From Adineta ricciae (Eukaryota; Rotifera; Eurotatoria; Adinetida; Adinetidae), in contig CAJNOJ010000033.1 of the NCBI GenBank assembly GCA_905250025.1, forward strand, positions 124,001 through 188,000: a stretch of DNA of 64,000 bases, in the 5' to 3' direction. Position numbers and translations under genes: made by a program. Of the stretch, positions 1-11,363 are shown one piece after another. The notes below the pieces were generated by a model. The model ran no database searches, had not been told where the DNA came from, and saw only the letters and a program-made list of their open reading frames with translations. The first letter of the stretch is position 1. The number at the start of each line of letters is the position of its first letter.

Positions 1-1980
1 ATACGTAAGACAGACTCATTTTTGTTGATCAAAGCGTTCGGTGCAGTTTTCGACATAATTAAACTTTCATTTTCTGTACAATTGATTGTTGATGAGCCCA
101 TTTGGCGATCACTATCACATAATGTTACTGTTATCGGCGAACGCGAGCGATTACTTGTCGGGTTGACCTTTCGGTTATGAATACTATTATTATTCGTCGT
201 CGTCGTTATCGGTTCATTGATTTTATTCGAATGTCGTTGTAGGAGAACATTTTTGTAACGACGTTTAATTTCATAGTAGATTCGACCGTTCAGTGATATT
301 AATACTAAGAGTGGTAAATAAAAATTAATTATCGCTGTTGACACTTTAAATACTTTGGAATGGGTGTATTCAGGCTCACATTTATCAGGCTAGAAATCGA
401 GAAAATGATGAATTACGCAAACTTTATATTCATTTCGTACTTCGATATATCGTTTACCATCATTAAAATGATGCCAACTGAATATGGGAACAACCCAGAG
501 CAGAGACAAACCCCAAGCAAAACCAATTAACAATAAAGCTCGTGTACGTGTTCGTTTGCCAAGATATTGCAATGGAGACGTTATAGACCAATAACGATCT
601 AAGCTTAGCGTTAACAAATTGAAGATAGATGCGGTTGAAGCAATAAAATCCACAGATATCCAAATTTGACAAAGAATAAGACCTGAATAAATAATTCTTA
701 TAAAGACACAGACACTTTTGACCTATTAAAATCAATCTAATTTAAACTAAGTCATCTAGATAATGGAAGAGCTGTAGTCGATCTCACTGTTGACAGATTT
801 TGTGCAGCATCAGTAATAAAATGAGGAACAAAAAAGAAATAAAAATGTCCGACACTGAATACTTTATTGAATTAATACGTACGAAGTCAATTACCTTTTA
901 GTCTTTACTAAAGCACCTATGGGAATCCTCCTCATGCTCATAATACTTTCTAATTTCGTATATATGTCGTCGTGAATAATAATATCTAACTTCTGGAGGA
1001 CATCTTCTTTGTTTTCATAATCTCTATTACAGACTAATTAATAAGTCTTTACAATTGAAGATATGACTGTGAAGTTCGTCGATCTTTTCAATTTGCACTG
1101 ACTTGAAAAGTATTAATAATTGATCTCTTTTCCTTTGAATTTTTTGCTTGTCTGCAGAACAATACATGTAATTATTCCTTTTCTGATGTTTTTTTTTCTT
1201 CTTTTTATACATTTATCCTCGTAGAATACAAAAGCTTACCCATATTCCATTTTTCCATAATTGCATATATACCAGCTATTGGCATAACAAAACAACCGAC
1301 GATCAGATCGGCTGTGGCGAGACTTAGTATGAATAAATTGCCGACCTAGATACAAAAAAGTATACAGCATTTTCTATGATCGTCTGACACCTTTATCATT
1401 GAAATTCTGCATTAACTTTGATCTCACTATGATTATAAATATATCGGCAACGTTCGCTTCTCTTCACATCCCTTTCTACTGAAAAAACTCGAACTAGAAA
1501 TGATTTAATGTAGTCGATATGTATGCTAATTTAATTATTAAATGATCTACTATTCATAAATCAATCTTTTGTCTTGACGTGCCGATATTTGCTATGTGTA
1601 TACGAATGTATTGACATCGAACTGTGCATTACAGTTCTCTGTGGAAATCGATTCTACTCTTATTTGACACTTACTGTTCGCATTCGTCGAAAACTACTGA
1701 GCACGATTAAATTTCCAGATATTGTCAAAAAACACAGAAATGCGCAGATAAGACCAAATATAATTGTGTAGGGTAAAGGAGTCAATGGAAAATGCTGTAG
1801 AAAATCATTGCCGCTCTCGTTTGACGATCTGTCGGAAACATTAATCAAATGAATTTCGATCATGTTTCCAATTGTCAATGAGAAGGCATCGGTAACAACA
1901 TCAGGAAATGTGTCCTGTTGCTCTTGCTGTTGATAGAGATGTTGATCCTCAGGGGAGACTACTTCGATGATATCACTCAT
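1..1980 (-). CDS. Histamine H1-like amine GPCR, 3' end beyond window
   Basis: Rhodopsin-class receptor for a biogenic amine, acting in the plasma membrane through a G protein. Exons read on minus: 1980-1675 (N-terminus with Asn glycosylation sites, then TM1 with the GN motif), 1345-1240 (TM2, LSLATADLIVG), 682-423 (TM3 with the amine-binding Asp in SVDFIAS, then DRYWS at the cytoplasmic end, TM4) and 389-1 (ECL2 with DKCE, TM5 INFYLP, start of the third loop). Phases agree at each junction; the 390-422 intron is only 33 bases. TM3, ECL2 (DKCE) and TM5 resemble vertebrate H1 receptors more than dopamine or serotonin receptors. TM6, TM7 and the C-terminus lie off the left edge. The ligand is inferred; another amine is possible. 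A second 5' module lies upstream at 3660-4614. Confidence 0.85.
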
Positions 1981-3659
1981 GTTTTTATGGATAAACAAAG
2001 CGATTTAATTTATGTAATTTCATATTGTTCATTGAATAGGATATGTAGCAAATGGATGACACCGTTGTTTGCGTGCCAACATTGTTAAAAGAAGGAGAAG
2101 AATGAGAAAGACAAAGCGAAGGAGAATGGAAAGGAACAAGGAACTGAAAGAGAGAGAACGGAATTTTATCTTGTTCGTTCAGCAAGAGGAAGATGCGTTT
2201 GAGAAAAGAAGAGAAAGTATTGACAAACAAAGAACTTGTTCTCAATGAAAAACAACAACGACGATATCTACTGTAAAACCTCAAAATTGTGCTTTTCTCC
2301 TCCTATTAAGCATGCAAACTATTGTAATAATACAACGAGCAAATCATTGGCGTAATTCAGTTCGAACAAACGGTTTTGGAAAACAAATACTCAAGATGAA
2401 AGGAATCGATTATGTATGATTATTCAGTCAATTTCAAAGGAAAGTTCAAATTATAACCTCCTTAGCTCACAAGATTTTTCAAAGGTCATGAACGAAGACG
2501 AGCACACCGAATAGAAATTATTGAGACAATGTCGTTGCCAATATTATTTCCTTTGCGTGCATCTATTAATCAGTTTTCTTTTTCCATCATGCCGAATATA
2601 CAATAGCGTACGTTCAATTCGACGACTTGAGCTCAATGTTATTTATGGCTATTTTCCGTTGATTTTCTCTTTGTCCCTTCTCAAATGTGTTTTTTTTTGT
2701 ATCAATGTCTGATTGAATTAGTCCTCAACAGTCATTCTTCCATCTTTCTTAAAGTTGATATGACGTGACACGCACCTCATAACACTAATCGTTTTTGTGA
2801 TATATGGGATGTTTAATAAACTGAATAGAAAAATAACAGACACTAATCGCTCTACGTCTCACATTAGGCCTCGCGTGTTATCCACGGGAGGAAGAATACC
2901 AAAGATTACACGTATTGCTACGAATGTAAAACACAGCTCGTTTAGAAGCTTCTGAACTGCAAATAATATAAGACAGACACCTGAGGAGTCATTTTGGGCG
3001 TTGAATGTTTTCTTGCTCCCATTTACGAGTATTTTCGTTGCTGAATACAATTTGCTGATAATTCATAATCAGCTTCTTTTCTGAGGAATCTGTTTTTAAT
3101 TTCTTTTAACTACAAATCAAAAAAATCTACTAAGAATTTTTGGGATTTAACTGATATATAATAAAATTTTTCTCCAAATTTTTTATTGGTTTTTCTTCGA
3201 AATCATTTAGTTCGTAGGTACTCTATTGGTAATTGTCGGAACCGGGTGTATACGATCGTACTATTCATATAAACGTAGACTACGGATGTCGTGCACTGAT
3301 GAAATAAGCAAGCTCATATTTGTTATTAGTAGAACTTAACGTATTTATTAACACTGCTACGTTTAATTGCTAATTAACTAGTCGGTTTTCTTCTACAAAA
3401 AGCGCTCTATAATTTAAGGCAAAGTATATTAGATATTCTTTCAGTAAAACCTATTCATGAGGACACCCTCACTTTTCGCTTTAATGATTTTCAAAATTTT
3501 TTATTCTTTTGATCTTTTGCCTTTTACCCCTTTTGCTCCAGAGTGCATGTCAACTAATTCATCGAGATGAATAAGGAGACTGTTAGTAATCAAAACAAAT
3601 TGAAAAATTTTAATTAAAGATCTTTCGAGATCTTCATATGAAAACATCAAGTCTATTAC

Positions 3660-4614
3660 CGTTCGTAAGTGGCGATTTGTGCGTAGTGCATAAATCACAA
3701 TAGCGTTTCCCAGAACAGTCACTAATGAGAGAGTAAACATCGCCACCGCCAAAAACGCCGTATGACCAGTGGACACGTCAGCCATGTAAACGTCGATGAA
3801 AGTTGTGTTCAATCCTTTGTCGATGTATCTAAGAAATTCAAATGAAATTGCAAGACATGTGGTGTACTAATGGAGTTTATTTTTACAAGTATATGATTTC
3901 GGAGAAAACTATGTATAATTGAGACGTGGTTTAAAAGCAGGTGTATATCGACAAAGTAATTAATTTTTTTACATAGGTCATGAAATAGAAAATTTGACTT
4001 TTCTAGCAAAGAAATTTGTGTTAAATGTTTCCTGCGACATAGGCAATCATTATCAAGTTTATTTTTAGATTTTTGTCTAGTGGAGATAGCCCGCTTTTGT
4101 GTTAGAATGCTGCGTCATAAATGAACTACGACTAATAAAAAATTAACGCTCTCTCTCTCTCTGCTTCAATTTTATACTATTTACACTATTCCGTCGATTT
4201 TAAACTTTCATGTTAACTATACTACCGGATAAACATTCGCCTACTATCCGGTCGTTTTCTCTTGTGAGTACTATCACAATAGTACTTAGTAGAATAAGGA
4301 TATGCACATGAGAACTGATGTCTAGACTCTAGTGACATATATTCATCGGCAATACCGAATGTATTGAGTTGAATACTAATTACGGAATTCAAATATCCAC
4401 ATCCGTCTGCACGCCGAAGATACATAGAGAGACGTCTCGCCTACGATTGCTCACACTTTGACAATTCTCGATATACTTACGATGTAAATTCATACAATGA
4501 TTTGAATGTTGTATTATCACCAATGACAAGATCATTGCTAACGAAGATATCATACGGGAACACTAAAGGATCGATTTTTGTGGTTGTATACATAGTCGTC
4601 AATGTTGCCGTCAT
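3660..4614 (-). CDS. Alternative 5' module of amine receptor (N-terminus + TM1)
   Basis: Two exons, 4614-4481 and 3828-3660, join in phase (134 + 169 bases, 101 codons). They encode an extracellular N-terminus with two NTT glycosylation sites, then a TM1 containing LGNAIVIYALRTNRHLRT. The donor (gtaata) falls after the Thr of LRT in phase 0. That is exactly where the first exon of the downstream receptor ends (MRT, phase 0), so both can splice to the TM2 exon at 1345. No TM2-TM7 coding was found between 2000 and 3660. The likely reading is an alternative promoter and first exons of the same receptor; the alternative is a relic of a tandem receptor that lost its 3' part. Start chosen at the first ATG of the open exon. 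Confidence 0.65.
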
Positions 4615-6497
4615 TATAACTGAAGATCGCCAAATGAATTTAATCTATGGGCAATATACCTTTTCTTGATCATAAATCATAGTTATTGGTGCGATAGGCA
4701 TGATGTTCTCTGAGTATATCAGAGAAAGAGAGAGAGAGAGAAAAGCAAAAACGGAAAAGAGAAAGTTTTATTTCTGCAGTTTTTTTCAGTCGTCTTTTCT
4801 TTTGTTTGCATAGAGGATGAACATTAGCAGGAAAATTACTCAGATTAGAACAAAATAATGTCTACTCATGAAATAAATTATCGTCTCGAACGAAAAGACC
4901 CTGACGCGACCTCGTTGCTTCTCATACTTTCAGCGAGTACAAAATGAATAAAGATCTGATTTGAACGAAAGGGAACTTTTTTTTCCAATTAATCAATCAA
5001 TCATTCTTTCATATATTTCTTTCTCATATCGTGCTCGCATTTCTCGAGAGGAATAGAGACACTCTATTTTGACGAAATTATGATGCGTCGATGAATCAGT
5101 AACTCTTTATCGTTTGATCTAGTCAAACTATTCGAAAAAGGAAACTATCATAAATTATATTATTTGATTTCAATGAACGATTCGAGTCTTTCTCCAGATA
5201 AAACTCCATTTTTATGAAAAATTTAGAGCAGACTGATCTTGACGTATATATGTAGTGTTTGGCTCTTTTCAGATGTCAATCTGTCGTATACCGACAAAAA
5301 GAGAGTGCGGAGAACAATGCAACTTACCTTCGGTATGTGAAACGTTCTCCAGTCAAATGCCGGTTGTCTTACAATCTGATAGCAGTTCATACGGCATTAT
5401 TAGTAGAAAGCGGTACTAGTCGATTCGATTAGTAACTAGAAGCAACACTATGCTTGTGATTCTGCTGCTGTAATGGTTTTGATAATCTGATATTTATTAA
5501 ATTTTTATTATCAAAAAAAGGAGCCCTCGTTGTCTTTCCTAGATGAAGACAATTGAAGTGAAATTTATCTTGTAGATTGGATTATATAGATCGAATTGAG
5601 TGTGCTATTCTTTGATTTGTAATGAATAACGAGAACTTATGATCGCGTCAGTCAATCATCAACGAAATTTGACATCTTTTGTATTAAAGAGCTTTTCAAC
5701 AACAGATCAAATCAATTGCTTCTTTTATGTCACAAGCCTAATATAATAAATCTTTCACCAGATGTATGATTAGCAATAGATGAAGCGTATTCTTGATATA
5801 ATAAAGAATTTATTCAATAATGGATTATTAATAATCACTTATTTATAGATATTGTTGAATAAGTTTCCTTTATTTATTGAATGTTGACGATCTCTAAAAT
5901 GCCGTGTTATTCGCGTGCATTATTAACGCTAGGAATGTGCGAAGTTGAACGTCATCCATACAGTTTTTTCCTTAAGGTTTAAATCTGAGAAAATCATGAA
6001 CTGATCAAAGGAAAATTATTTCAGAACTACAGGGCGAATTACATGTTTATCTTAACAATTATCGTCTATATATATATACCATTTCTAATTTACTTTCACT
6101 CAATGACGACCATAATTTGCAGATAAATATCATGTTAGTAAATGCTCATATGCAATTATTTTGAGTACAGTTGGTAGATAAACTTTATCTACTGATGAAC
6201 ACGAACGTATACTCGGTATAATCGACTTCAGATATATTAACAAGCTTAAAAGCGCCCTTACACTGCAAACGTGTAGCATTTTTCTGGTACTTGGTTGGTT
6301 AGCTGAATGAATTGTCTATGCCATTATGAAACTATGTCGTTATTTCAAGAGATAGTCGCCAGAATTCTTGTTTTGTTATTCTAATTGAATCTATTGAAAA
6401 ACAGTGTGCTATTGATGGTTATTATTGAAGTTTTTATTCTTCCATAGAAGGAAAGCTCCTTGATTAATTGATTGTGAAGAGGTTGCGTTAGACTAAA
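4615..6497. other. AT-rich intergenic region
   Basis: No coding exon recognised on either strand. It holds a short (AG)n tract near 4725-4742. Part of it is probably the promoter and 5' UTR of the receptor module that starts at 4614. Confidence 0.5.
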
Positions 6498-7013
6498 TTA
6501 GCAATATTTATGACCTCTAAATGGATAATTTCTTGATTTAAAATGGGTACTTACATTCAATTTCAATTGAGACGACGATGCCGACGGTATATCCTCACTG
6601 ACAGATGGGCGAATCGACGTTAAACTAGGTGTTTCTGACGCCTTGTTTACTTTTGTAAGAATTTTGTTAACTTTTTCTCGTAAATTCTCTGCATCTTTTC
6701 TCGATAACGGTGTCTCATCAATAATCTCAATATTCATTCAAAGCAAATCGCTTATTTTCAATGCAATCGAAACGATTCTGTTTACTTTTTCCATCAGACC
6801 TTCCATATTCACAACCATCTTTCGTTGTTCGACGAGTCGTTCTTGTCTTCGCTCTTGTGCTAGAACTTTACGCTGATGTTTTTCTGATCGATTTTCAACC
6901 GCAATCGTCGGTTTTGTACGCGGCACAATCACGCCCAGATTCGCTAAATCCTGTGCTATTTTATCATCCACTTGCACATCGACAATTTCATTTTGTTGAT
7001 TACGAGGAGCCAT
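6498..7013 (-). CDS. Unrecognised basic, helical protein
   Basis: Starts at ATG 7013 (MAPRNQQNE) and reads a charged, probably coiled-coil protein (repeated RRQERLVEQRK-like stretches). An in-frame TGA at 6738-6740 splits it. It is best explained by a short intron that begins at gttcg or gtaaac and ends in ttgag before ATTATTGATG. Both choices (48 or 60 bases) keep the frame and remove the TGA. The second part (IIDETPLSRKDAENLREKVN, then a Ser-rich stretch) either ends at the stop at 6498 or splices out at a gtaagt near 6556 to an exon I could not find. Function unknown. The same-frame continuation and similar codon use support one gene. Confidence 0.5.
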
Positions 7014-7339
7014 CTTGGTCGCTGCTATACATTACATGCTCATAATCCCAGAATCAAGAGATATAATACTAATTACCAATGTGAACACCAGTGAACATGA
7101 TCAGACGAGGATCAATGAATCGAGAAAAAATGACACAAAAGCGCGGTATGAATATTTTCACTTTCGAAATACTTTTTTTTCTGTAACAATCGTTGCATAT
7201 CATCTCGAATTCGTATTTTTTACATTGTTATTGCAAATGAACTCGGGAAAATGTGTACAAGTTTTAGTTCAGTTACTTTTTATTAACAGGAGGAAATCAA
7301 CGAAAAGGCAATCGAGAAAATAGTAACAAGCATCCGTTA

Positions 7340-8840
7340 TGTTCATTGTTTTCCTGCTGATATTGAAGACGATCTGCAAGACGAGACAAAAACCGCATGG
7401 ATACAGAATTAGAGTATGACTTAAACTTACATTTTAACTAAATTTGATAAATGATCCACGAGAACATCCATATTCTTGAGTTTAAGATATAAAAACAAAT
7501 GAATAAACAACAGACAACCAGCTCTAAGAAAACGAAGGAATTCGTTACACTGTGAAACTAATCTATTCGATATACTCGTACAAGAGAATGAAAAAAAACA
7601 TGATTATATTTGAATAATACGGTGGCGTTGACGATGGTAAAACTTCAAGCCCTACAGAAATCAAGAATAGAGGATGACGATAGTCTATGGAACATACTTC
7701 TCGTGTCATCGCTAATTGTTTGTTGTAATGATACAAATGATAATGCATCATGGCGACTCATTCGCCGAATGTGTTCACTGGATGTTATCGGAATACTCAG
7801 CGAAAGTTCACTGCGACTCAAACGTCGTTTTTCTACAGAAAAAAAAAACGCATATTCACGGGAATGAAAAAGCAGTAGATCATCTACTCATCGGGAAATC
7901 AGTAATTAGATTCAAACGGTTATCTAGAAATGAATACTTTCAGTGATTCACAACGCCTCGGGTGCAAATAAGCATACTTAAATCTTTGAAACATTCTATT
8001 GATGTCGAATATGTATTTTTCTCGATTAATTCTAATCGAAAAACATGAACTATAAATGATGCTGAGAGAAGAAATACAAACGTTTTATGAAACCATTCAC
8101 TGGTTTACAAAATCGAGTTTGCGCTGTGACACATAGATGTGTTTTTGTCGCCGATGTTTGCACAAGACAATAACGCATACGTAGCGAAAATGTATCGCTG
8201 AATTTCACACCCTGATTGAATACTTCTGCTTCAACTATATAATGAAAACCAACAACTTCCTGAACTACCGTCTAGAATACAAAACGAATTTTTTAGTATT
8301 CAAAATCAACAATGGCTTCTTTCTCCATCGCATTTCACCTGTTTCTCGCGTGTTGTAATAGTGCTTTTTCCTACTAATGTCGAATCATAAGGTATTTTGA
8401 AGTTCAATGTTCGTTCGCGACATTTTGTTTCTGGATTGAGAGTCCATTCAGTTGCTGTATCATCTAATCAAGCAAGTTAAGAGAATATATCGTTAATTAA
8501 TAAACGAACCAAATATGTTTTGAGATTGTCGATACGTTCGAACGAATTCATTCGTTCCAAATATTAAATCAAACAACTTGTCCACAGTTAAACCATAATC
8601 TTGTTCTATTAATTGTTTATCATAATGTGTTTCACATGGACATTCATTTCGATAAATTACATGATGATCAACTGATAACGATCGTGTACCTGACAAATAT
8701 TCGTTTTCACGTGTCGCAGTGTGACCTGATGATACGAGATTATTCTCCTTCTTCGTATTTTTCTTGGGCTTGTTAGTTTTCGTCGAGTGATGAAGAACTT
8801 CGCCTAAAGTATTACCATCATCGTCACTCACGGTCGAGAT
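7340..8840 (-). CDS. Aster/GRAMD1-like VASt-domain protein (no GRAM seen)
   Basis: Aster (GRAMD1) proteins move sterols between plasma membrane and ER through the VASt/ASTER domain. Exons on minus: 8840-8510 (linker, then the VASt start with CPCETHYDKQL and VDKLFDLIFG), about 8463-8335 (TEWTLNPE, then RTLNFKIPY), about 8277-8110 (YIVEAEVF to RYCLVQTS), about 8042-7983 (LIEKNTYS), about 7836-7660 (Ser/Arg-rich linker) and about 7521-7443 (hydrophobic segment resembling the C-terminal ER anchor), probably ending near 7350. The first three VASt junctions agree in phase; the last junctions are uncertain. The first visible exon opens at an acceptor, so upstream coding is expected, yet no GRAM domain is visible before the DD-peptidase gene that ends at 9482. 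Either the GRAM part is lost or it lies in exons I cannot see. Confidence 0.7.
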
Positions 8841-9481
8841 CTAAAGCATTGATACTTTACTATCAATCGTGAGAATAAAAATATTTTTACACTTAATTTT
8901 GATTTGACACGTTTCTTGATTGAAAATGCCATGTTATTGAATAGGAAAGGTTTAAAAACTTATTTGCTACACCACCGTGTGTTGTTCAGTATACGCTCAC
9001 ATGCATCAATACTCACTCATATATATATGCAAGAGCCTTTTTTTTTTGTTTCCTCATTCTTTCTTCGAGCGTCTTTTGTTGTCAATAGAGAAACAAGAAA
9101 AAGAAAAGAAGTAAAAGAAAGAATAAGGGTATGACATAAATGTCGCATAGAATAATTGTGTTTGAAAAGTTTGTATTATGAAATAGAAGGAAATCAATTT
9201 TTATCGAATAGAATCAATGGAATGAAAATAAATCTTCTTGATTGACAAACGTACGATCAATGGCGAGATGGACTTTCACGTTGTTGAGTATAATAGTTGA
9301 AATCGAGGTAACCTAGATTATTTATCAAATTGACGAAGTTTTTCAGCAATGAATTTTATTGTATTTTTTATTTTAAAACGCAAATCGGAATAAGACGTTT
9401 GCTGTCTTTTCTCGGATATTTTTACTTTGCATTTGTCAATATTGCTTTGTCCGACTTCTTTTTTGTCTCTTTCAAGTAGCT
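8841..9481. other. Spacer between VASt gene and DD-peptidase gene
   Basis: No GRAM domain or other recognisable exon. A minus-strand open frame (9318-9509, starting MESTQHFE) overlaps the peptidase 3' end out of frame. It has no counterpart after the paralogous copy and is treated as 3' UTR. Confidence 0.45.
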
Positions 9482-11060
9482 CTATTTCAAAGTGTTGAGT
9501 AGATTCCATATTTTTTGTCGCATAACACTTGTCGCACCGTTGTAGTTATTTATTATAATTGAAAAGACTTGGCTGTGAATATAACCAGAATAGGAAAGAA
9601 CGTTACTGATAAAACCGCTCTTCATTCGAATGCCATTTATGATTGGTAATGCACGTTCAAATGATGGAAACCATGGTGCTCGTTCGCGAATATTATGTAG
9701 AACCCGTACGATAGCCCATGTTGTTATCCGGTTTTGAGGTGACAAACCGGAACCATCTCTTGTCGCCACTGCTGTTTGTTCAATACCATGTTCACTCGTA
9801 CAGTATGTCGATAAGACACGATTTATACTCGAATTTAGCTTCTTGGCAACTGTTTTTATCAACACTTCACCATACATATTGATGCTTATTTGCTCAAACC
9901 AATAAACAATTTCACTCATCGGTGGCGATTCGTACATGTCCAATGTCATTCGAAGTTTGGGTAGATCTTCATCATTACGATAGACGACTTTGATTGGCAT
10001 CGATTTTGACCATTGCATTCTCTGACGAAGCTCATCGGCCACAAACAATGCTGAATTGGGTACTGCACCACCAATAGAGAAGTTTTGTGGTGAATCAATG
10101 CCTAAAGATCCGCGTAGATAACCATGAGTACAATCAGAACCTAAATAAACATCGGCAAGATCACCAGTGCCCGGTGAACCAGTCACCAATTCATTTGTAA
10201 ATGTTACTGACGGAGGTAAATTTTCAAAACCAACAAGTGTAACAGGATCGCCCACAGAAGCGCCAGGAGACAGAATTATACGAAATTGATTTTCGCGCCA
10301 GTTCAATGCACTACTACCCGTTGCATAGTAATTGCTAATAGAAATCAAATCAAACTAACAATAGGTTATGATTTCAATCAATATTGGGTTTTACCCTAGA
10401 CCTCCCCACGGATATCCATCTGGTACTGTTTGTGTTTGATCTGGCCATGCACTCAGATCTACAACAACACCTCGACATTCTTTGATCCCTCGACTTCTAA
10501 TCGCTTTCAACCAGCGTTCCATTATCACTTCGCCTTTCGTCTCATTCCAACGCCAACTTCCTAAACTTGGATCACCACTTCCTATACACACACACACACA
10601 TACATACATGCTTAGAAAAAGCACCGTTTCCAATAACGGATGGCCGCATACTAACCGACAATATAGATATAACCATTGAGAATGCCAAACGAATTGATAT
10701 TGCCAGAATATTGTAATATAGTTTTGTAGCGATAATCTGTGCCTAGATAATGTAGGGCAACAGCACCTGTTACCGTTTTCATCGTTGAAGCAGGTGAAAG
10801 TCCCAAATCTCTATTGAACGAGAAGGTGATATTTCCAGTCGCATTGTCAAAAATTGTAATTGAATAAGCTGCATGTAACAACTGAGGGTCTTTTGTGAAA
10901 TTGTCCCAGGCTGCAGTGAATTTTGCATTTTCAATCGCATTCGTTTGAGATTTAATAATCGATAAAGTAATTAGAACAGTAAGACATTGTCTCTGATAAA
11001 AAGTTTTGTGATAGATTTATGGCTGCCTGAATTTTAACTTACTTTCAACCTCGATCCCAT
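9482..11060 (-). CDS. Secreted D-Ala-D-Ala carboxypeptidase, PBP4/DacB-like (S13), copy 1
   Basis: S13 DD-peptidases cleave the D-Ala-D-Ala ends and cross-links of bacterial peptidoglycan, which animals lack. Four exons, 11060-11043, 10992-10656, 10581-10395 and 10334-9482, give an in-frame 464-aa protein. A hydrophobic N-terminus (about residues 9-20) looks like a secretion signal. All three catalytic motifs are present: SxxK as STMK (Ser about 75), SxN as SIN (about 331) followed by MYGE, and KSG (about 419) in place of KTG. The DGSGLS motif of the family is also intact. Family distribution points to bacterial origin; the spliceosomal introns and tandem paralogue show it is domesticated rather than contaminant. 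The substrate in the animal is inferred: food bacteria or pathogens. Confidence 0.9.
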
Positions 11061-11363
11061 CGCCGAATGTAACGAAAGAAATAAGTGAATAAAAATATTG
11101 TGCATCTCTGTAGTCTCTTATCAAGATTCTTTATTTGCCTAAGTAAAAGCCATATATACAGAAGTGTCGTATTTGTCAATATTTTGAAATCAGCAGGACT
11201 CATTACGACTATTCTCGAAATGACTAAAGAATTCGGTTCGTATCGATAGATCGGGTAGAATAAGCAAAACTTTCCGCTCTGCTTCTTAGTCTACTATTCA
11301 GAATGAGTTGGAATCCATAAAATATGTATACATAAAAGTTTTATTTATAAGAACAATTGTCAG
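11061..11363. other. Spacer between the two DD-peptidase genes
   Basis: About 300 bases holding the 3' UTR of copy 2 and the promoter/5' UTR of copy 1. No coding seen. Confidence 0.5.

Noticed and set aside
1027-1212. Lys-rich minus-strand open frame
   Set aside because: Lies inside the intron between the TM2 and TM3 exons and comes from an A/T run.
2859-3050. Possible further exon of the receptor
   Set aside because: Contains a hydrophobic stretch but no TM2 LAxAD motif or matching splice phase.
7015-7323. Plus-strand open frame of about 100 codons
   Set aside because: No recognisable domain, overlaps the start of the minus gene, and has A/T-driven composition.
9318-9509. Minus open frame that could be a first exon of the VASt gene
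   Set aside because: Overlaps the peptidase 3' end in another frame and has no GRAM-like sequence or clear donor.
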